Origin: Massariosphaeria phaeospora
Lineage: Eukaryota > Ascomycota > Dothideomycetes > Pleosporales
Length of the DNA stretch: 64,000 bases
Direction: 5' to 3'
NCBI GenBank assembly: GCA_011032825.1
Contig: JAADJZ010000008.1
Location: 496,001-560,000, forward strand
A program made the translations under genes and the position numbers. The notes under the pieces were generated by a model. The model saw only the letters and a list, made by a program, of their open reading frames with translations. It had not been told where the DNA came from and searched no databases. Positions within the stretch are counted from its first letter, which is position 1. Each line of letters opens with the position of its first letter. This document shows positions 45,202-56,608 of the stretch, one piece after another.

Positions 45202-46476
45202 GTCAATTGGTGAGGCGGGTTCGAAAATTTGCGTGTGTGTGTGTCGGGGGGGAGAGGGGGAGGGGAGGGGAAGAAAAAGGACAGATCTCATAGGCTTGCT
45301 TATAGGTGGCCTCAGGAACTTTTTTCAGAAAATCACCCAGCCCACATCGGGGAAAAGAAGCCCATTGTAAGAGCTTACGCAGATGATTAGACCTACATAT
45401 AGAAACCTTACGGCCGTACGTCAACTGTCTCCCATAGCAACGACTGCATATCTGCGTAATATTCGATCGTCCCAATCAGGTATGCAGTTTTAGCGAAGGC
45501 TAAGAAGGATCAGCATACTGCTGACGACGGCTTTCGAAGTGAGATACATCGTCGTCAGATCCGACATGTTGGGTGACGATGGTGGTTCCATTGATGATGG
45601 TAAGGATGTTGAATTCTTTGTGATATCCTAGTAAGTGCCAATGAAAACAAAGCTCTAGAATGTGACGGCTGTTATAGAACAAGGCGAGAAGGTGTTTGCG
45701 AAAAACAGCAATGAGCTTTGTCAGAAAGGGAGGATTGTCGACTCGGTCTGGGGGACTTGGTTGGAGACTTGGAGACATGGCTAATTCTCAGCTGAACGGT
45801 GCGGTATGGGGCCCAGCCCCGGCTCCAGCCAGCTCTTCAGTAGAACGCCACGATCGTATCCGCAATGCAATGCACCAACCAGCGCGCGCTTGTATCGTAC
45901 GCCGTCGATAAGTCATGCATCACCGCATGACGTCAAAAAGTGGGTCGAGGTCAGACCGTTACGATCGTTTCGGTACCAGGGGCAGGCGGTAGAGGCATCT
46001 TGGACGCGTTGCTGGTTGCACGCGTGCAGGACGACCGAGTAGCCGCGGAGAGACGAGGCGGCGGGGGAGGAAGCCGTCGATGCCATCGGCTGAGCCTGTG
46101 TTAAGGATGCGGAATATTGCACTCAAGCTATTAAATGCTCTGATGATCGCTCAAGCAGGTGGTGGTGGTGAAGATGGAGGATCAGACGAAGGGTCGAAGG
46201 TCGAAATCACCTGCCCAGGCATGCCGGACCCACATGGGACGATAGGTGGGCACGGTGCACCCAAGTACAGTAAGCAAGTATAGCCGAGGCGCTTTCCCGG
46301 CGTTTAGTCAACCTCCATGTTGCGAAACACTATCATTGATTATTAGTAGACAGCTCCTAGAGGCCAGCTATAATGAGCAAACAACAGTATTGCCCGTGGC
46401 CTCAACCGGCACGATTTCCAGTGGTTCAAGCGTCTCTAGAGAGTCCCGACTAACCCCCACGTGTATACCTATCTAT
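45202..46476. other. intergenic
   Basis: A 92-codon minus-strand frame (45778-45500) begins with ATG and has some protein character (LIAVFRKHLLALFYNSRHIL) but no family. The rest shows nothing recognisable. A TATAAG box (rc, about 45301-45306) and a CA run precede the prodomain gene. Confidence 0.4.
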
Positions 46477-47480
46477 CTAATGATTCCTATCGCCTCCATC
46501 CCTATTGCCAAGCACTTGCAGCTCCACCCCATGGCTGTCTGCAGCACCATCACTTCCCTGGCGCAGCATGTATTTTTCAACATCGCCCAGCGTCGCCCAC
46601 ACTAAGATCAGACAAAACGCAGCCGAGAAAGCACTGAACCCATACACCACCTTGTACGCCTGCAGCAATGCCCGCCTGCCCGCGTCGACCATATCAAGGG
46701 ACAGCGCCGCCACTGGCCCTAGGACGCAACTATCTCGTATGCAAGCCTCGAGCAGTGGCCAGGGAATGCGCTTATCCGAGAAAGACTTCGCGGCTGCACG
46801 AAAAATAACGGAGCAGATTGCAGTACCCGAGCGAGGCGCCCCACGCCAGATAGATGAGGCTGAATCCAGTAGCTGTGCCTATGTGTCTGGGCGGCGTGAT
46901 CATCTGTAGCATTACTGGAAGCATAGCGACAATCCCGCCAATCTCTATGGACATGGTGAGAATCCCACACTATGTGGCGACTTGGGAATCGCCGGTGTTA
47001 GTCATCGTCATCACCTCGAAGAACCCACACAAGGAAGGCGGATAAGAGGATTTTATTGTGGCCACGGAAGGACGGAAGCAGGTAGGCGACGACTGTTCCG
47101 GTGAAGGCGCCGACGCTGAGAGGTAGCGTGTGGAGTCCAAGCTGTGTTGACTTATTGCCATATAAAGTGACGGCCTGCCATGGCCAAAACAAGGGCAACA
47201 CGCCAACCGTCGCTCCAGAGAGCACAGTAAGCGCTAACATAGGGACGACGCCGCGAGCCACTGGTAACAGTCGACGTTTGAACGCCAAAAAGATCCCAAG
47301 ACCCTGAATTAATTAGTCTTGACCAGGATAGACTTGGGCATGGCCGAATCTTACCAAGATAGGTCCACCGGAGATCTCGGCAATAAGGCGGACAGTCGTG
47401 GTTGGGTAGGGGGTTCTAAAGAAGCCTTGCATCCAGAGGCTTGGTCCAGTGGCGATGAAGATGCTCGTCATCCAAGGAAT
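46477..47480 (-). pseudogene. MFS transporter relic
   Basis: Fragments in order on the minus strand match the C-terminal half of a TRI12-like or DHA-type major facilitator: YPTTTVRLIAEISGGPIL, then after a GTAAGA...TTCAG intron GLGIFLAFKRRLLPVARGVV, LSGATVGVLPLFWPWQAVTL and AYLLPSFRGHNKILLSAFLV. Next come MLQMITPPRHIGTATGFSLI, and in a shifted frame GTAICSVIF and LLQAYKVVYGFSAFSAAFCL before the stop at 46477. The frame shift near 46830 and the lack of the first six helices show it is not functional. The 5' end merges with a Pro-rich frame at 47500-48537. Confidence 0.7.
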
Positions 47481-47499
47481 GCAGCGAAGTACCTGCCGC

Positions 47500-48537
47500 T
47501 TACTCAAGCGGGAACCAAGACCATTTCCTCGCTCTGGTGGCGAGGCGTAAACCTTTGTGTTTACTTGGCCAGCGAAGAAAACGGCCCAGGCCCGTAGCCG
47601 CTCGAGTCGTTGAATGCACAGTTGGAGTGGCATATCTGGAAATGTAACCGCCCCTGGTGAAGGCATATTCCTCCGGCTTCTGAATCCTGGGTTCTGAGTT
47701 TGATACCGCATCCGCACTACTAGCAGCCTGGCTCGATCCAACTGGAGACTGCTGAGGGTTATGCTGTCCTGTAATAGCTGGCTCTCCCCCTTCCGTGTGT
47801 TCAGGCGACGCGCTAACAGCTGTGTTATTTGCAGTCGAAACAACGTTTGCAACTTCCTGGGGTGGTGATTGAGGGGAATTCAATGTGTGGTTTGCAGGCG
47901 AAACAACGTTTGGAACTCGCTGGGGTGGCGATTCAGGGGAGTCCTGTTGGGAGGGACGTTTAGTCGAACGAAACGATCCTCCGTTTAGCCCAGTTGCGTA
48001 AGAACCTCTCTCTAGACGCTGATGAGGTGTAGTAGGACTATGGCGCCATTGTCGAGGAGGAGGGCTTTCCCCTGGTGGGTGCTCTCTGACCGCGCCTATA
48101 TCTGGTGAGGGCTGATTAAGATCTGGATCAACAAACGCGGGATACCGTTCAGGAACCGAGTTGGAGGGTAGATCATTGTCCTGGGTAATGGCGTGTTGTT
48201 TTGCAGTGGAGCTGGCCAGGTGGTGGTTATTCTCAGTACTGGGACTGGAGGGTTCGGGTATATCATTATGGGGTCTAGGCTGGATGTTTTGTGCCGGTTG
48301 GTCGTTAGGCAACGTGTTGGGCATTCCGTGACGAGGCGGAGAGGTAGTGTTCGACTTCGATTGAGATGGCGTTTGGTGAGACCACGCCGGTGGGTCCGGC
48401 TCGGGGCGCAACCGCTCCTTCGAATTGTTACGACTCCTAGAATCGTCTCGTAGCCAAGCTGGTCCTCGCTCAACGTCTTCCTGATAAGTGCGTATCTTCG
48501 GGCGACCAGAGGGAGAGCCGAGAGATGGTGCAGGCAT
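47500..48537 (-). CDS. disordered Pro/Ser/Asn-rich hypothetical protein
   Basis: An ATG-started frame of 345 aa, low in hydrophobic residues and rich in Pro, Ser, Asn and Gln, with an internal imperfect repeat (QRVPNVVSPANHTLNSPQSP and QEVANVVSTANNTAVSASPE). It starts MPAPSLGSPSGRPKIRTYQE. No domain is recognised. Its start lies just downstream of a TATA-bearing dispersed repeat that also precedes the F-box gene at 57085, which supports transcription. The last 60 codons lie over the beginning of the MFS relic, so the true 3' end may differ (splicing not resolved). Confidence 0.45.
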   Translation of the reverse strand: MPAPSLGSPSGRPKIRTYQEDVERGPAWLRDDSRSRNNSKERLRPEPDPPAWSHQTPSQSKSNTTSPPRHGMPNTLPNDQPAQNIQPRPHNDIPEPSSPSTENNHHLASSTAKQHAITQDNDLPSNSVPERYPAFVDPDLNQPSPDIGAVREHPPGESPPPRQWRHSPTTPHQRLERGSYATGLNGGSFRSTKRPSQQDSPESPPQRVPNVVSPANHTLNSPQSPPQEVANVVSTANNTAVSASPEHTEGGEPAITGQHNPQQSPVGSSQAASSADAVSNSEPRIQKPEEYAFTRGGYISRYATPTVHSTTRAATGLGRFLRWPSKHKGLRLATRARKWSWFPLE

Positions 48538-48544
48538 GATGATG

Positions 48545-48725
48545 GTGTGAGATTTTTGGTGTGTGTGTGTGCAGAGATGAGGAGGATAAAAGAAGCGGTT
48601 TTATACCTAGGAGTCATCTTGATGAACCATGGTTCTGAGAGGCTCCACAAAACGAAACACCCACTCGGCACACGCTGAAAACAAATGAGGCTCTCCGCAG
48701 CAAGTTTGAGCTTTGCGAAAATTTT
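48545..48725 (-). repeat. dispersed promoter-bearing repeat, copy 3
   Basis: Read on the minus strand, it starts with the core ATTTTCGCAAAGCTCAAACT / TGCTGCGGAGAGCCTCATTT. It continues with GTTTTGTGGAGCC, AACCATGGTTCATCAAGATG, a TATAAAA box (plus 48598-48605) and CCTCCTCATCTC, and ends in a CA run. The same order with about 80 percent identity by eye occurs at 56838-57010 in front of the F-box gene. Confidence 0.75.
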
Positions 48726-50538
48726 CCCAGACGGTGGAGATACCGGCCTAGTCATGGTATATAGTGAAGATGCAGGAACGAGAGAAAACAAATTTCGAAC
48801 GAATAAAATTAATAGTGATACGAGCGTGGGTCGCGATGTTGGGCTTGTGTTTGTAGACTGAAGGGTGTCCTCAGGACGGATGGAAGAGAACAACCTTGGA
48901 ATCGAGAATTCAAATTGCGACCGTGCCCCGGTCGTGGAGTAACCTTGGAAGTGCGCCCATGCGCCTGTTCGCAGTAGCAGAACCATCTGAACGTGTCGGC
49001 AAGTGGGGAAGTGTCTACTCTACTGTCATGGACTTGCCCAGGTGGGCAGTTCTCTTGACAGTACAGAAGGTCCTAGCAGCGTAGATAGTATACCTTCACC
49101 CAAAGTCCTTTGGATCTACTATACCAAGAAATATATTCAAACTTCTTATACTAACGTGCAACGTTAGAGACTGTAGTAAGCAACCCTTCATACTTGTAAA
49201 TCTGAAAGTTGTAGCAAGCATCTTATCAGATACTGTAGTAATCGTGAGATTGCTGTACAGTAGTATCATGTCGAGAAGGAAACTGAGGAACTTTACATGC
49301 GACTGCTTTGTGGAGAGGTTTTGCGCGGCGCACAGAAGATCAGGTGATCCAAAGTAACATCTTAGGTACCTACTTATAGAACACGGGTAGGTCAGGTTTC
49401 ACATTTGCTTGTAATGACCTAGCCCTCGTAGGAAACCATCCATATGGTCACTAGTATCCGTACCACAGAATGCGGTTCCTGCAGTAGATCAGTTCCACTG
49501 CTTTCCTCGAGTCCAAACGCTTACCAATAAGCCGCGTAGAGCGCGTTTGGACGACATCCAATTATCTAGACTCGTGTCGTGTGACGCAACCACTCATGCT
49601 GATCATCACGAGCTCAGAAGATGGAGGTGCGTACGCCTCAGCTCTCTTTCCAACGATGGGCCGGCCAGATTATCCCTTGGGCGTAGGTTGTGTAGCAACG
49701 GTGGATCTCGTGATATGCTTAATGCGGCAACTATGCATCGATGAGCAATCGAGGTATGGATGTTTCAGATAATTGGCCAGCGTTCGATACGACTCAGCCT
49801 GCGGCGCTGCTCAAGCGAAGGTGGCTGCAGCAAGATTGGCGCTGGGTAAGGTGGTGGAACGTGTCAGATATGCGCAAGAAGCAATGTAAAAGATGCTGAG
49901 GCGCCTGCAGATCTATTGACCGCGAACGTCTAGGGAATCAACGACAGACGAGAGAGCACTAGTCTAACGGAAGACGCCGTGCGAGCGATAGGTGAACACA
50001 GCGCGGTCAGGTGAGGATATGGTGCGCTTTGTGCAAGGATAGATAAGCTACGTGCGAAGATGGTGGCTGAGAGGGCGTGAGAGCGTAAGGGATAAGAATT
50101 AGCGGTGGCGGACAGGTAAGAAAACTGATAGTACAGAGTCAACACGGAAATCCAAGAGGTCCATCATACCTTGCTGGGCAACGCCCATCTTTGCTGCCGC
50201 AAAGACTAACAGATAGTGGACGGGGCAGAGTAGGGCGTCCCCCAAAAAGCAAACAGGTACTACCGGGAAAACGCGGGTGTAACGGAGCAAAGGAGATATC
50301 AAGCAGATAGATCAAAACTCGGGTATTCCCAATATATCAAACAAACATATCAGAACTCCGAAAGCCGCAAGGCACCCAATTCGCAAATCTCCAGTGTGGT
50401 ATCTGTGCCGCGAGGCTTCCGTTCTTAAGCTAATATAGGATAGAGTCCGCGAGGACGGGGTAGTCTGATGTGTCTGTCATGAGTCGTGAGTGGAATGAGT
50501 GTGCGGTGTTGGTGTGGCCGGTGCCGGGTGGGAGCAGC
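48726..50538. other. long intergenic region
   Basis: 1.8 kb; only short frames without protein character on both strands. Confidence 0.45.
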
Positions 50539-51036
50539 TTAGATGCGGCGCTCCAGATGATCGACGCGGGCCCTGAAGCCTTTGACAATCTCGCCAATGC
50601 GGCGCACCTTGTCGAATTCGACCTGGAGCTCGTCGATTTCGTGGAGGATGGCGCGGAAGCGGGCGATTTCGGCGTCTGCTATTTCGATTGCGTTGCCCGC
50701 GCGGTCGTACTGGATCTGGGTGGCCATCTGTGTTTGCTGCGAGAGCTGGCGGGAGCCAATGTGTGTCAGCATCGGCAACGGATGGTAGCACAGCGAAAAG
50801 AGCGCACTCACGGCCTGCCACCGCTGCTGGATTGCGTACATCAGACGGTCAAAGTGGGCGCCAAGCGCCTGGAGCGAGGTGGGATCCAGGAGGAGACGGC
50901 CCTGGCTGGAGGCGTGCGAGGCGGCGCGCGACGACGAGCTGCCCTGCTGCGAGAGGGCGATCTGCTGGTGCTGGCGGAGGAGTTGGACTTCGCTGTGAGA
51001 GAGGCCCAGTTGGTTGTCGGCAATGGAGGTGGACAT
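50539..51036 (-). CDS. small coiled-coil protein, BLOC-1-like layout
   Basis: Two exons, 51036-50812 and 50745-50539, giving 143 aa. The 66-bp intron (GTGAGT...CCGCCAG) is a multiple of three and free of stops, so an unspliced form would still be readable. Features: NQLGLSHSEVQLLRQHQQIA, a Ser/Ala-rich segment SSSSRAASHASSQG, HFDRLMYAIQQRWQA, and a C-terminal coiled coil (AEIARFRAILHEIDELQVEF, DKVRRIGEIVKGF). The size and coiled-coil arrangement resemble the fungal BLOC-1/KxDL-type lysosome-related subunits, but no diagnostic motif is visible. Family assignment is tentative; coding status is likely. Confidence 0.65.
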   Translation of the reverse strand: MSTSIADNQLGLSHSEVQLLRQHQQIALSQQGSSSSRAASHASSQGRLLLDPTSLQALGAHFDRLMYAIQQRWQAVSALFSLCYHPLPMLTHIGSRQLSQQTQMATQIQYDRAGNAIEIADAEIARFRAILHEIDELQVEFDKVRRIGEIVKGFRARVDHLERRI

Positions 51037-52471
51037 CACACTGCTCTTAACACCATGGTCGGACCAGGCACACGATCCGCATGGCACCGGGCGCAGACAA
51101 AAAGAGCGCGCCGTGTCTCTGGCGGCTGCTCTGGCGGTGACGATGCGGCCGTGATTGGGGAGGGGAGGGCGAATATAAGTTGCACAAGATGGCCGGCTGC
51201 AGAGGAGCGCCCGACGGGGGGCATTAGGGGCCGCGGCCGGCGCTGGTTCTGGCGGGCCGCTTACATTACAGTACGGGGCCAGCGGCGGGCTAGCGTGGCT
51301 GAGGTGATCCGCTTCTGCGTCTGCTACTCGCCAAAGCCCGGAGACTAGCAATACCATACCCACAACGATGCTGACTGCGCACGAAACGCTCGTGCTTTTG
51401 CTCTCGTCGGCATCGATCACGGATGCAACCCATCTACTGAAGACTCGGAGAACACCACCATCATCGTAAAGGAGTGTTTGCAATCTACGGATACCTTTCT
51501 AGGAGATATACATCCCAAGGCCAACTCTGAACCCGCTAATCTCCAGCCTAACCCCCAAACTCTCTATTCCGGGCACAGGGCGGGCGCCGCCGACCAACAC
51601 GAAAAGAAACGCGTCTGTGGGAACAAGCAACCACCCTCCACCACGCCCAATCCCGCCGCGGGCTCTCCTGGCCGGCTGCAGCCCTACAGCTGTCTCTGAA
51701 GACGAGTGCGCCGGCTGCCTGCGTGCGGGCGGGCCTCTGCAGAGCAGCGCGCGGATCGCTGGTGATGGGTGCTGCCCACTCTAATCGCGACCCAGATGAG
51801 ACGGGACGTGAGGACTGCAACATCGCGCACCGCTCCCCCCTTCGCCGCTCACCGCAGACGCTATCTATCCTACCATCACTATGGGCCGTTCTTTTCTCCT
51901 TCTGTGCCACAGCCCCGGCCAGATGGCTCCCAGAACGGCGCGGACTCCACTCGTCCGTCTGCACACCCTCTTGCGCAGCCGACGACGCCTCGGAACAGGG
52001 GCGCGTAGATTACGCTGCCGGCGTCTGAATTAACCCCGCCAGCTCGCATGGAGGGGCTCACCGCAAGCAGAAGGTGACAGTCACCTGCCCGTCATATAGG
52101 GCGGCCGTCTCCAAGGTGTGGTGTGGGGGAACTCTTGCTGCTGACTTAGTTCATCTTGATGCATGTTCCTTTCCGCCGACCACTCCCAGCAACCAGCAAC
52201 CTCTCTGCAAGAACCTGATCTGCATGGCAACGTGCGCGGAAATGTCGCTGCGGGTTATGGAGCTAATGCTCGATCTTTATGACTTACATTGCACTAGTCC
52301 CATTCTCGGGTCGCTGTACAGAACGATCCGGGAATCCTGAGAGTGTTAATTCACTATGCTTCCAGTTCTGGTGTTGCATTTCGTCGCATATAAACCTCTA
52401 ATGGCTGTATTACTCTGGTCTGCTATTTGAATCGATACTGTCATAGTCTTCTGCTTGCGATTTTCGTCAAA
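51037..52471. other. intergenic
   Basis: 1.4 kb, GC-rich in the middle (about 51600-52050), with antisense frames but no family-like protein. Confidence 0.45.
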
Positions 52472-53897
52472 ATGAAATTCTTACTATATCTCCTGGGTCT
52501 TGCTTCGTTCGTTTCTCTCTCTATATCCACTATACTCCAGAATGGACAGATACGGCAGACTAATTTCCTCGACACCAAAGTCGCCTCTATAGGGTTGAAC
52601 TCGACCGGATGGAAGACATATGGCCCAAACGCCACCGAGCTCTCATACAAAGGCCGATGGGATAGCAAATTCATCTCGTGGTGGGCGTAAGGACACCATG
52701 TTATGGAATTTTCACCATCTTCTTTTTTGACTAACTCACCTTCGTAGAGCGCCCGGCCTCAAGTTTGCTTTTGAGGGACAGGACGTTGCCATAACTTTTG
52801 GCGAGCACACCTCCCCGGGCGTGCTTGTGGCTTACCGTGTAGGTGGACTCGACTGGCTATTCACTAATATAACAGCGGGCGGTACACATCATCTTGTTTC
52901 GTCTGCAACACCGGGTCTGAATGCTACGCTGCCGTCTCAGCTCCCTCTAACCTTTGAACTGCGCGTTACCAACTGGGTACGTATTGACCTTCAAACTGCT
53001 AGACATCCATTATCTCTTTTCTCTAATAACTTACTCGCAAAAACACAGGCCTATGGCGTCCAAATCTCGGCCGTTCACATTTCCTCTAAGGCCAAACTCA
53101 TCAAAATCCCCAACTTCGCCAAATCCATTGAATTTATCGGCGACAGCCTCACCTCCGGCATGTACGCCACCTACGAAGCCTTCTCAGGCTTCGGCTACAA
53201 CATCGGCGCCGGCTTCGGCAACGTCGAATTCAGCATCACCGCGTACCCAGGCATCTGCCTCCACGACGCCAACTGCTGGGGCAACCCACGCGGCCAAACC
53301 TACCAATGGTTCCAAACCTCCGACACCTCCAGCCGCGCCGCGCAGCTCTACGGCACACAGCCCGAGCCCTGGGCCTTCAACCGCCACCAATCCGCCGACC
53401 TCGTCCTCATCAACATCGGCACCAACGACAACAACACCGCGAACCCCGTCACCCGCGAGCAATACCTCGCCTCGTACGTGGCCTTCATCCCGCAAGTCCA
53501 CGCCGTGTACCCGGACGCGCAGATCGTGCTCATGTCGCTCTGGGGCGGCTTCTCCGCCACAGGCAACAGCTTCGCGCAGTCGGGCGTGTACATCGATGAG
53601 GTCTACCAGGTATACGAGCACTACAAGGATGCGGGCTACGTGCACTATTTCAACAGCACGGGCATCCTGCAGCATAATGATATTGCGCCGCAGTGGCACC
53701 CGACCGACGTCGGGCATATCAAGGTCGCGAGCCATGTCATGCAGTATATTCGCATCAAGTTTGGGTGGGAGTTTGCGGCTACGGGGCCCGAGGTGCAGCA
53801 TGAGACGCTGTATTGGAATGATGGTATGTGGATATCTTTTCGCTCAAGGCTGAATACTTAGGAGCGGTTGCTGATTGTCGCAGAAACGAATTACTAG
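52472..53897 (+). CDS. secreted SGNH/GDSL esterase (CE2-like)
   Basis: Four exons, 52472-52686, 52748-52976, 53049-53823 and 53884-53897, giving 410 aa. The signal peptide is residues 1-19 (MKFLLYLLGLASFVSLSIS). The N-terminal half is a beta-rich jelly-roll-like region (GLKFAFEGQDVAITFGEH). The catalytic domain shows the GDSL block IEFIGDSLTSGMYATYEAFS with the nucleophile near Ser181, the GTND block LVLINIGTNDNN, and the Asp-His dyad HPTDVGHIKVA. This two-part layout is that of CE2-type acetyl esterases, which deacetylate xylan or mannan oligosaccharides. The last exon adds only four residues and a stop (ETNY after WND). Substrate is inferred from the family. Confidence 0.9.
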
Positions 53898-54275
53898 TTC
53901 GAGTTGTACGTTATCCATCGCTGTGCACGTGTATATATGGCTTCGATGAGTAAGCGAAGCTAAGCGCATGCGCGAGCGATTGGATTATTCGAGCGCCGGG
54001 CTACGGACGTTCGTTCATGTTCTTTGCTCAAGGTGGATTTGCTTCGCATGTCTATGGGGTCTTGATACTTCTGTACATGCTTCTGTACATACCCCTTCGC
54101 CTCACCTGCGCCCCATATTACCCGTAAATTATCTGGCCCACGTAGTAACACGGTATGGAGAATTCTTTGTGAAGGGGCCTATGACTATGACGCGAGTGTT
54201 TCTACAATACTCGGTTATAAACTTAGTTACGTGTATCCTTCTGAGACCGCCTATAGTCCCACCAAGTGACAAGCT
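53898..54275. other. intergenic between convergent genes
   Basis: 3' flanks of the esterase and the RQT gene; no further gene seen. Confidence 0.5.
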
Positions 54276-55871
54276 CTACGAACCGCCATCTTGGCCAAGA
54301 CTATCCGTCTGTCCGCCGTACACACCTCCATCGAGGATCCACTGCTCGTTATCGTCGTTATCATCCTGCACCCTCCGCCACGTCTGTTTCCGTTCGCCTT
54401 CCTTCTCTTTGCCCTTGGGCGCCGTGACCTTGATCATAGGCCTGATCAACCCCCCCAGCAACGGATTCCTGCTGAACGCACCTCTTCCTCCACTCAGCCC
54501 ACTCTGCCCAGCTTCAGGAGCCGCCTCAGACGGTTCGTCTTCGTTTTCCGGGGTCGCAGGTCGCTCTGCCGCAGCCATCCTCTTTACAACTCTCCCGCCT
54601 GCGAGATCAATACTCGCAACTACTTTCCGCTTTTCGTACTCGGGCCGCGCATTCCATTCCTGCTCGCGCAGCGCCTTTTGCTGCCGCTTCAGCTGCACGG
54701 CGCGCTCCTGTGGGCTGGCCCACATGCTCAGCCCTGCGGTCGTGGTCTCGAAGTCGGCGGACTCGTCGTGGACTTGGGTGCGCCGCGCGTTGTTTGCCTG
54801 GAACGCTAGCAGCCTGTCTCTGTGCTGTCGCGCCTTTGCTAGTTTCTCGGTCTCGGAGTCAGAGGCGGGGTTTGATGATGCGGGAGTGGTCTTTTTGGGC
54901 GTGGAGAAGGGCTTGGGGGCTAAGGCGACGTCTGCGCGCTTCTGCGAGGCGTTGTTGGCGGCTATCTTTTCCTTGCCGCGCTCGTCGCGCAGAACGCGGA
55001 CCATGGACTGGATTTCGCTGGAGCTTAATAGTGGGGAATTGCAGAAGGTGCAGGGCCCTATGCCCTCTTTCACGCAGACGATCTTCCCGCAATTGAGACA
55101 GTTCGGGGCTGCTTCGAGGAGAGGATGTCGGGTGGCCATGCAGTTACATTTCCGCTTGGAGTCGTCTTGCGTAGAGGAGAGGGTTGGATTCGTCTGGATC
55201 TCCAGCGCTCGAATTGCGGATTCGAGGTCGCTCAAGGCAGTGGCAGCCCCGTGCATTGGAGTCCCACCTTGGACGCTCACTTTGGCTTTAGGCTTTGGCG
55301 ACGAGTTTCGAGACGTCTTGATGTTATCAGATATTAGTTGGCCGGCTGCTGACGGTGGAAGTTTAGTGGGAGGTGGCGCTGGTGAGATCCCGCGGGATTT
55401 GGGTGTCGCAGTGCCGGATGAAGTGCTTGGCTTTTGCACCGCTTCAGGTTTGTCTGAGAGAGCGAATGCGTTGCCTTTGGTGACTCTTGACTTGGAACCC
55501 CCGGCCATGTAGTATTCCTCGTCTTTTTTGAAATACGCGCCTCCCATATTCCCGAAATTGTCCGGCTGGCGTGGCTGCGGGAGCTTTCCTATACCTGGCT
55601 TCTTCTTACGGGCCTTGGGTTTCGGGACTTGGGAGGTATGGTCAGATCCTTGTGCTTGGGATGAACTATTGGATGCCTTCGGTTTCCTCCGGTTATTGAA
55701 TGATGTTATGAACTCCAAGGCTTGCGGACTGTCTCCCAGCAGGTTTTGTAGATGGTCAGCGGCGTTGCTGTTGGACAAGGATTCTGTATATGAGACGATT
55801 TGCTTGAGGGAATCTTCGTCCAATGGGAGAAGCTTCGATAGCTGTGGAACCGCCCAGGTTGCAAGATCCAT
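54276..55871 (-). CDS. rqt4: Rqt4/ASC-1 (TRIP4-like) zinc-finger protein
   Basis: Single-exon frame of 531 aa. The N-terminus (1-60) is a CUE-like helical ubiquitin-binding region (LPLDEDSLKQIVSYTESL, LGDSPQALEFITSFNNRR). A zinc finger of the C2HC5 type occupies about 241-281: KCNCMATRHPLLEAAPNCLN followed by CGKIVCVKEGIGPCTFCNSP. A basic coiled coil follows (KLAKARQHRDRLLAFQANNA) and WNARPEYEKRKVVASIDLAG. This is the architecture of ASC-1/TRIP4 and yeast Rqt4. These proteins belong to the ribosome-quality-control trigger complex that splits collided ribosomes. The flanking linkers are long and disordered. Divergent from the cyclophilin gene. Confidence 0.92.
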   Translation of the reverse strand: MDLATWAVPQLSKLLPLDEDSLKQIVSYTESLSNSNAADHLQNLLGDSPQALEFITSFNNRRKPKASNSSSQAQGSDHTSQVPKPKARKKKPGIGKLPQPRQPDNFGNMGGAYFKKDEEYYMAGGSKSRVTKGNAFALSDKPEAVQKPSTSSGTATPKSRGISPAPPPTKLPPSAAGQLISDNIKTSRNSSPKPKAKVSVQGGTPMHGAATALSDLESAIRALEIQTNPTLSSTQDDSKRKCNCMATRHPLLEAAPNCLNCGKIVCVKEGIGPCTFCNSPLLSSSEIQSMVRVLRDERGKEKIAANNASQKRADVALAPKPFSTPKKTTPASSNPASDSETEKLAKARQHRDRLLAFQANNARRTQVHDESADFETTTAGLSMWASPQERAVQLKRQQKALREQEWNARPEYEKRKVVASIDLAGGRVVKRMAAAERPATPENEDEPSEAAPEAGQSGLSGGRGAFSRNPLLGGLIRPMIKVTAPKGKEKEGERKQTWRRVQDDNDDNEQWILDGGVYGGQTDSLGQDGGS

Positions 55872-56062
55872 CTTTGCGACTATTTGTGGGTTGGAAGTTG
55901 GTGTAACAGCTTGATATCAAAACCGACGACGGGACAGCCAAGGTATAATCGTTATCGATAAGAATGGGGCTATACCGTAAGCGCTTAGTGCAGCCGTGCG
56001 CTTGAGACAACCCAATACCCAGTTCACGAAAGATTCAGACGGCACAACAGACAACGACCAAC
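55872..56062. promoter_or_regulatory. short divergent promoter, RQT gene / cyclophilin
   Basis: Only 191 bp separate the two start codons, so the promoters overlap. No TATA box is evident. Confidence 0.6.
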
Positions 56063-56608
56063 ATGACTACTACAGAGGTTGCCCTTGAGACTACCTTAGT
56101 AAGCTTGCCTCACTGCCTCAATGGCTTGTTTCCACTAACGTTTCGATTGCAGGGCACCATCACCGTCGAACTTTACACCGACCACGCGCCTAAAACTTGC
56201 CGAAACTTCTCTACTCTTGCCCAGCGCAATTACTTCAATGACCTCATCTTCCACCGTGTAATACCGAACTTTATGATACAGGGCGGCGATCCGACTGGCA
56301 CCGGCCGTGGCGGCGCATCCATCTATGGCGAAAAGTTCGAAGACGAGATTTCCCCCGCGTTGAAGCATACCGGTGCCGGCATTCTGAGTATGGCGAATTC
56401 CGGTCCAGATACAAACGGAAGTCAGTTCTTCATCACTCTGGCGCCAACACCATGGTTGGATGGCAAACACACAATCTTCGGGCGGGTGAAGGGCGGGCTG
56501 CAGGTGGTCAAGAAGCTGGGGCTGGTCAAGACAGACAAAGAGGACCGGCCAGTGGAGGAGGTGAAGATCGTAAAAGCGTACGCGGTGGAAAAACAGGACC
56601 TCATTTGA
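56063..56608 (+). CDS. peptidyl-prolyl cis-trans isomerase, cyclophilin (PPIL1-like)
   Basis: Two exons, 56063-56098 and 56153-56608 (intron 54 bp), giving 163 aa. The single domain starts [19 protein letters not shown] and shows [20 protein letters not shown], then the cyclophilin signature [40 protein letters not shown] and [13 protein letters not shown], which contains the Trp that determines cyclosporin binding, follow. Size, lack of targeting signals and the sequence order match the PPIL1-type cyclophilins associated with the spliceosome. It catalyses proline isomerisation. High confidence for the fold, moderate for the PPIL1 sub-type. Confidence 0.95.
   Translation: MTTTEVALETTLVSLPHCLNGLFPLTFRLQGTITVELYTDHAPKTCRNFSTLAQRNYFNDLIFHRVIPNFMIQGGDPTGTGRGGASIYGEKFEDEISPALKHTGAGILSMANSGPDTNGSQFFITLAPTPWLDGKHTIFGRVKGGLQVVKKLGLVKTDKEDRPVEEVKIVKAYAVEKQDLI

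Noticed and set aside
48096..48986. 296-codon minus-strand frame.
   Set aside because: It runs through the TATA-bearing repeat and out of phase with the downstream frame that starts at 48537; similar peptides at 56896 come from the same repeat, not a gene.
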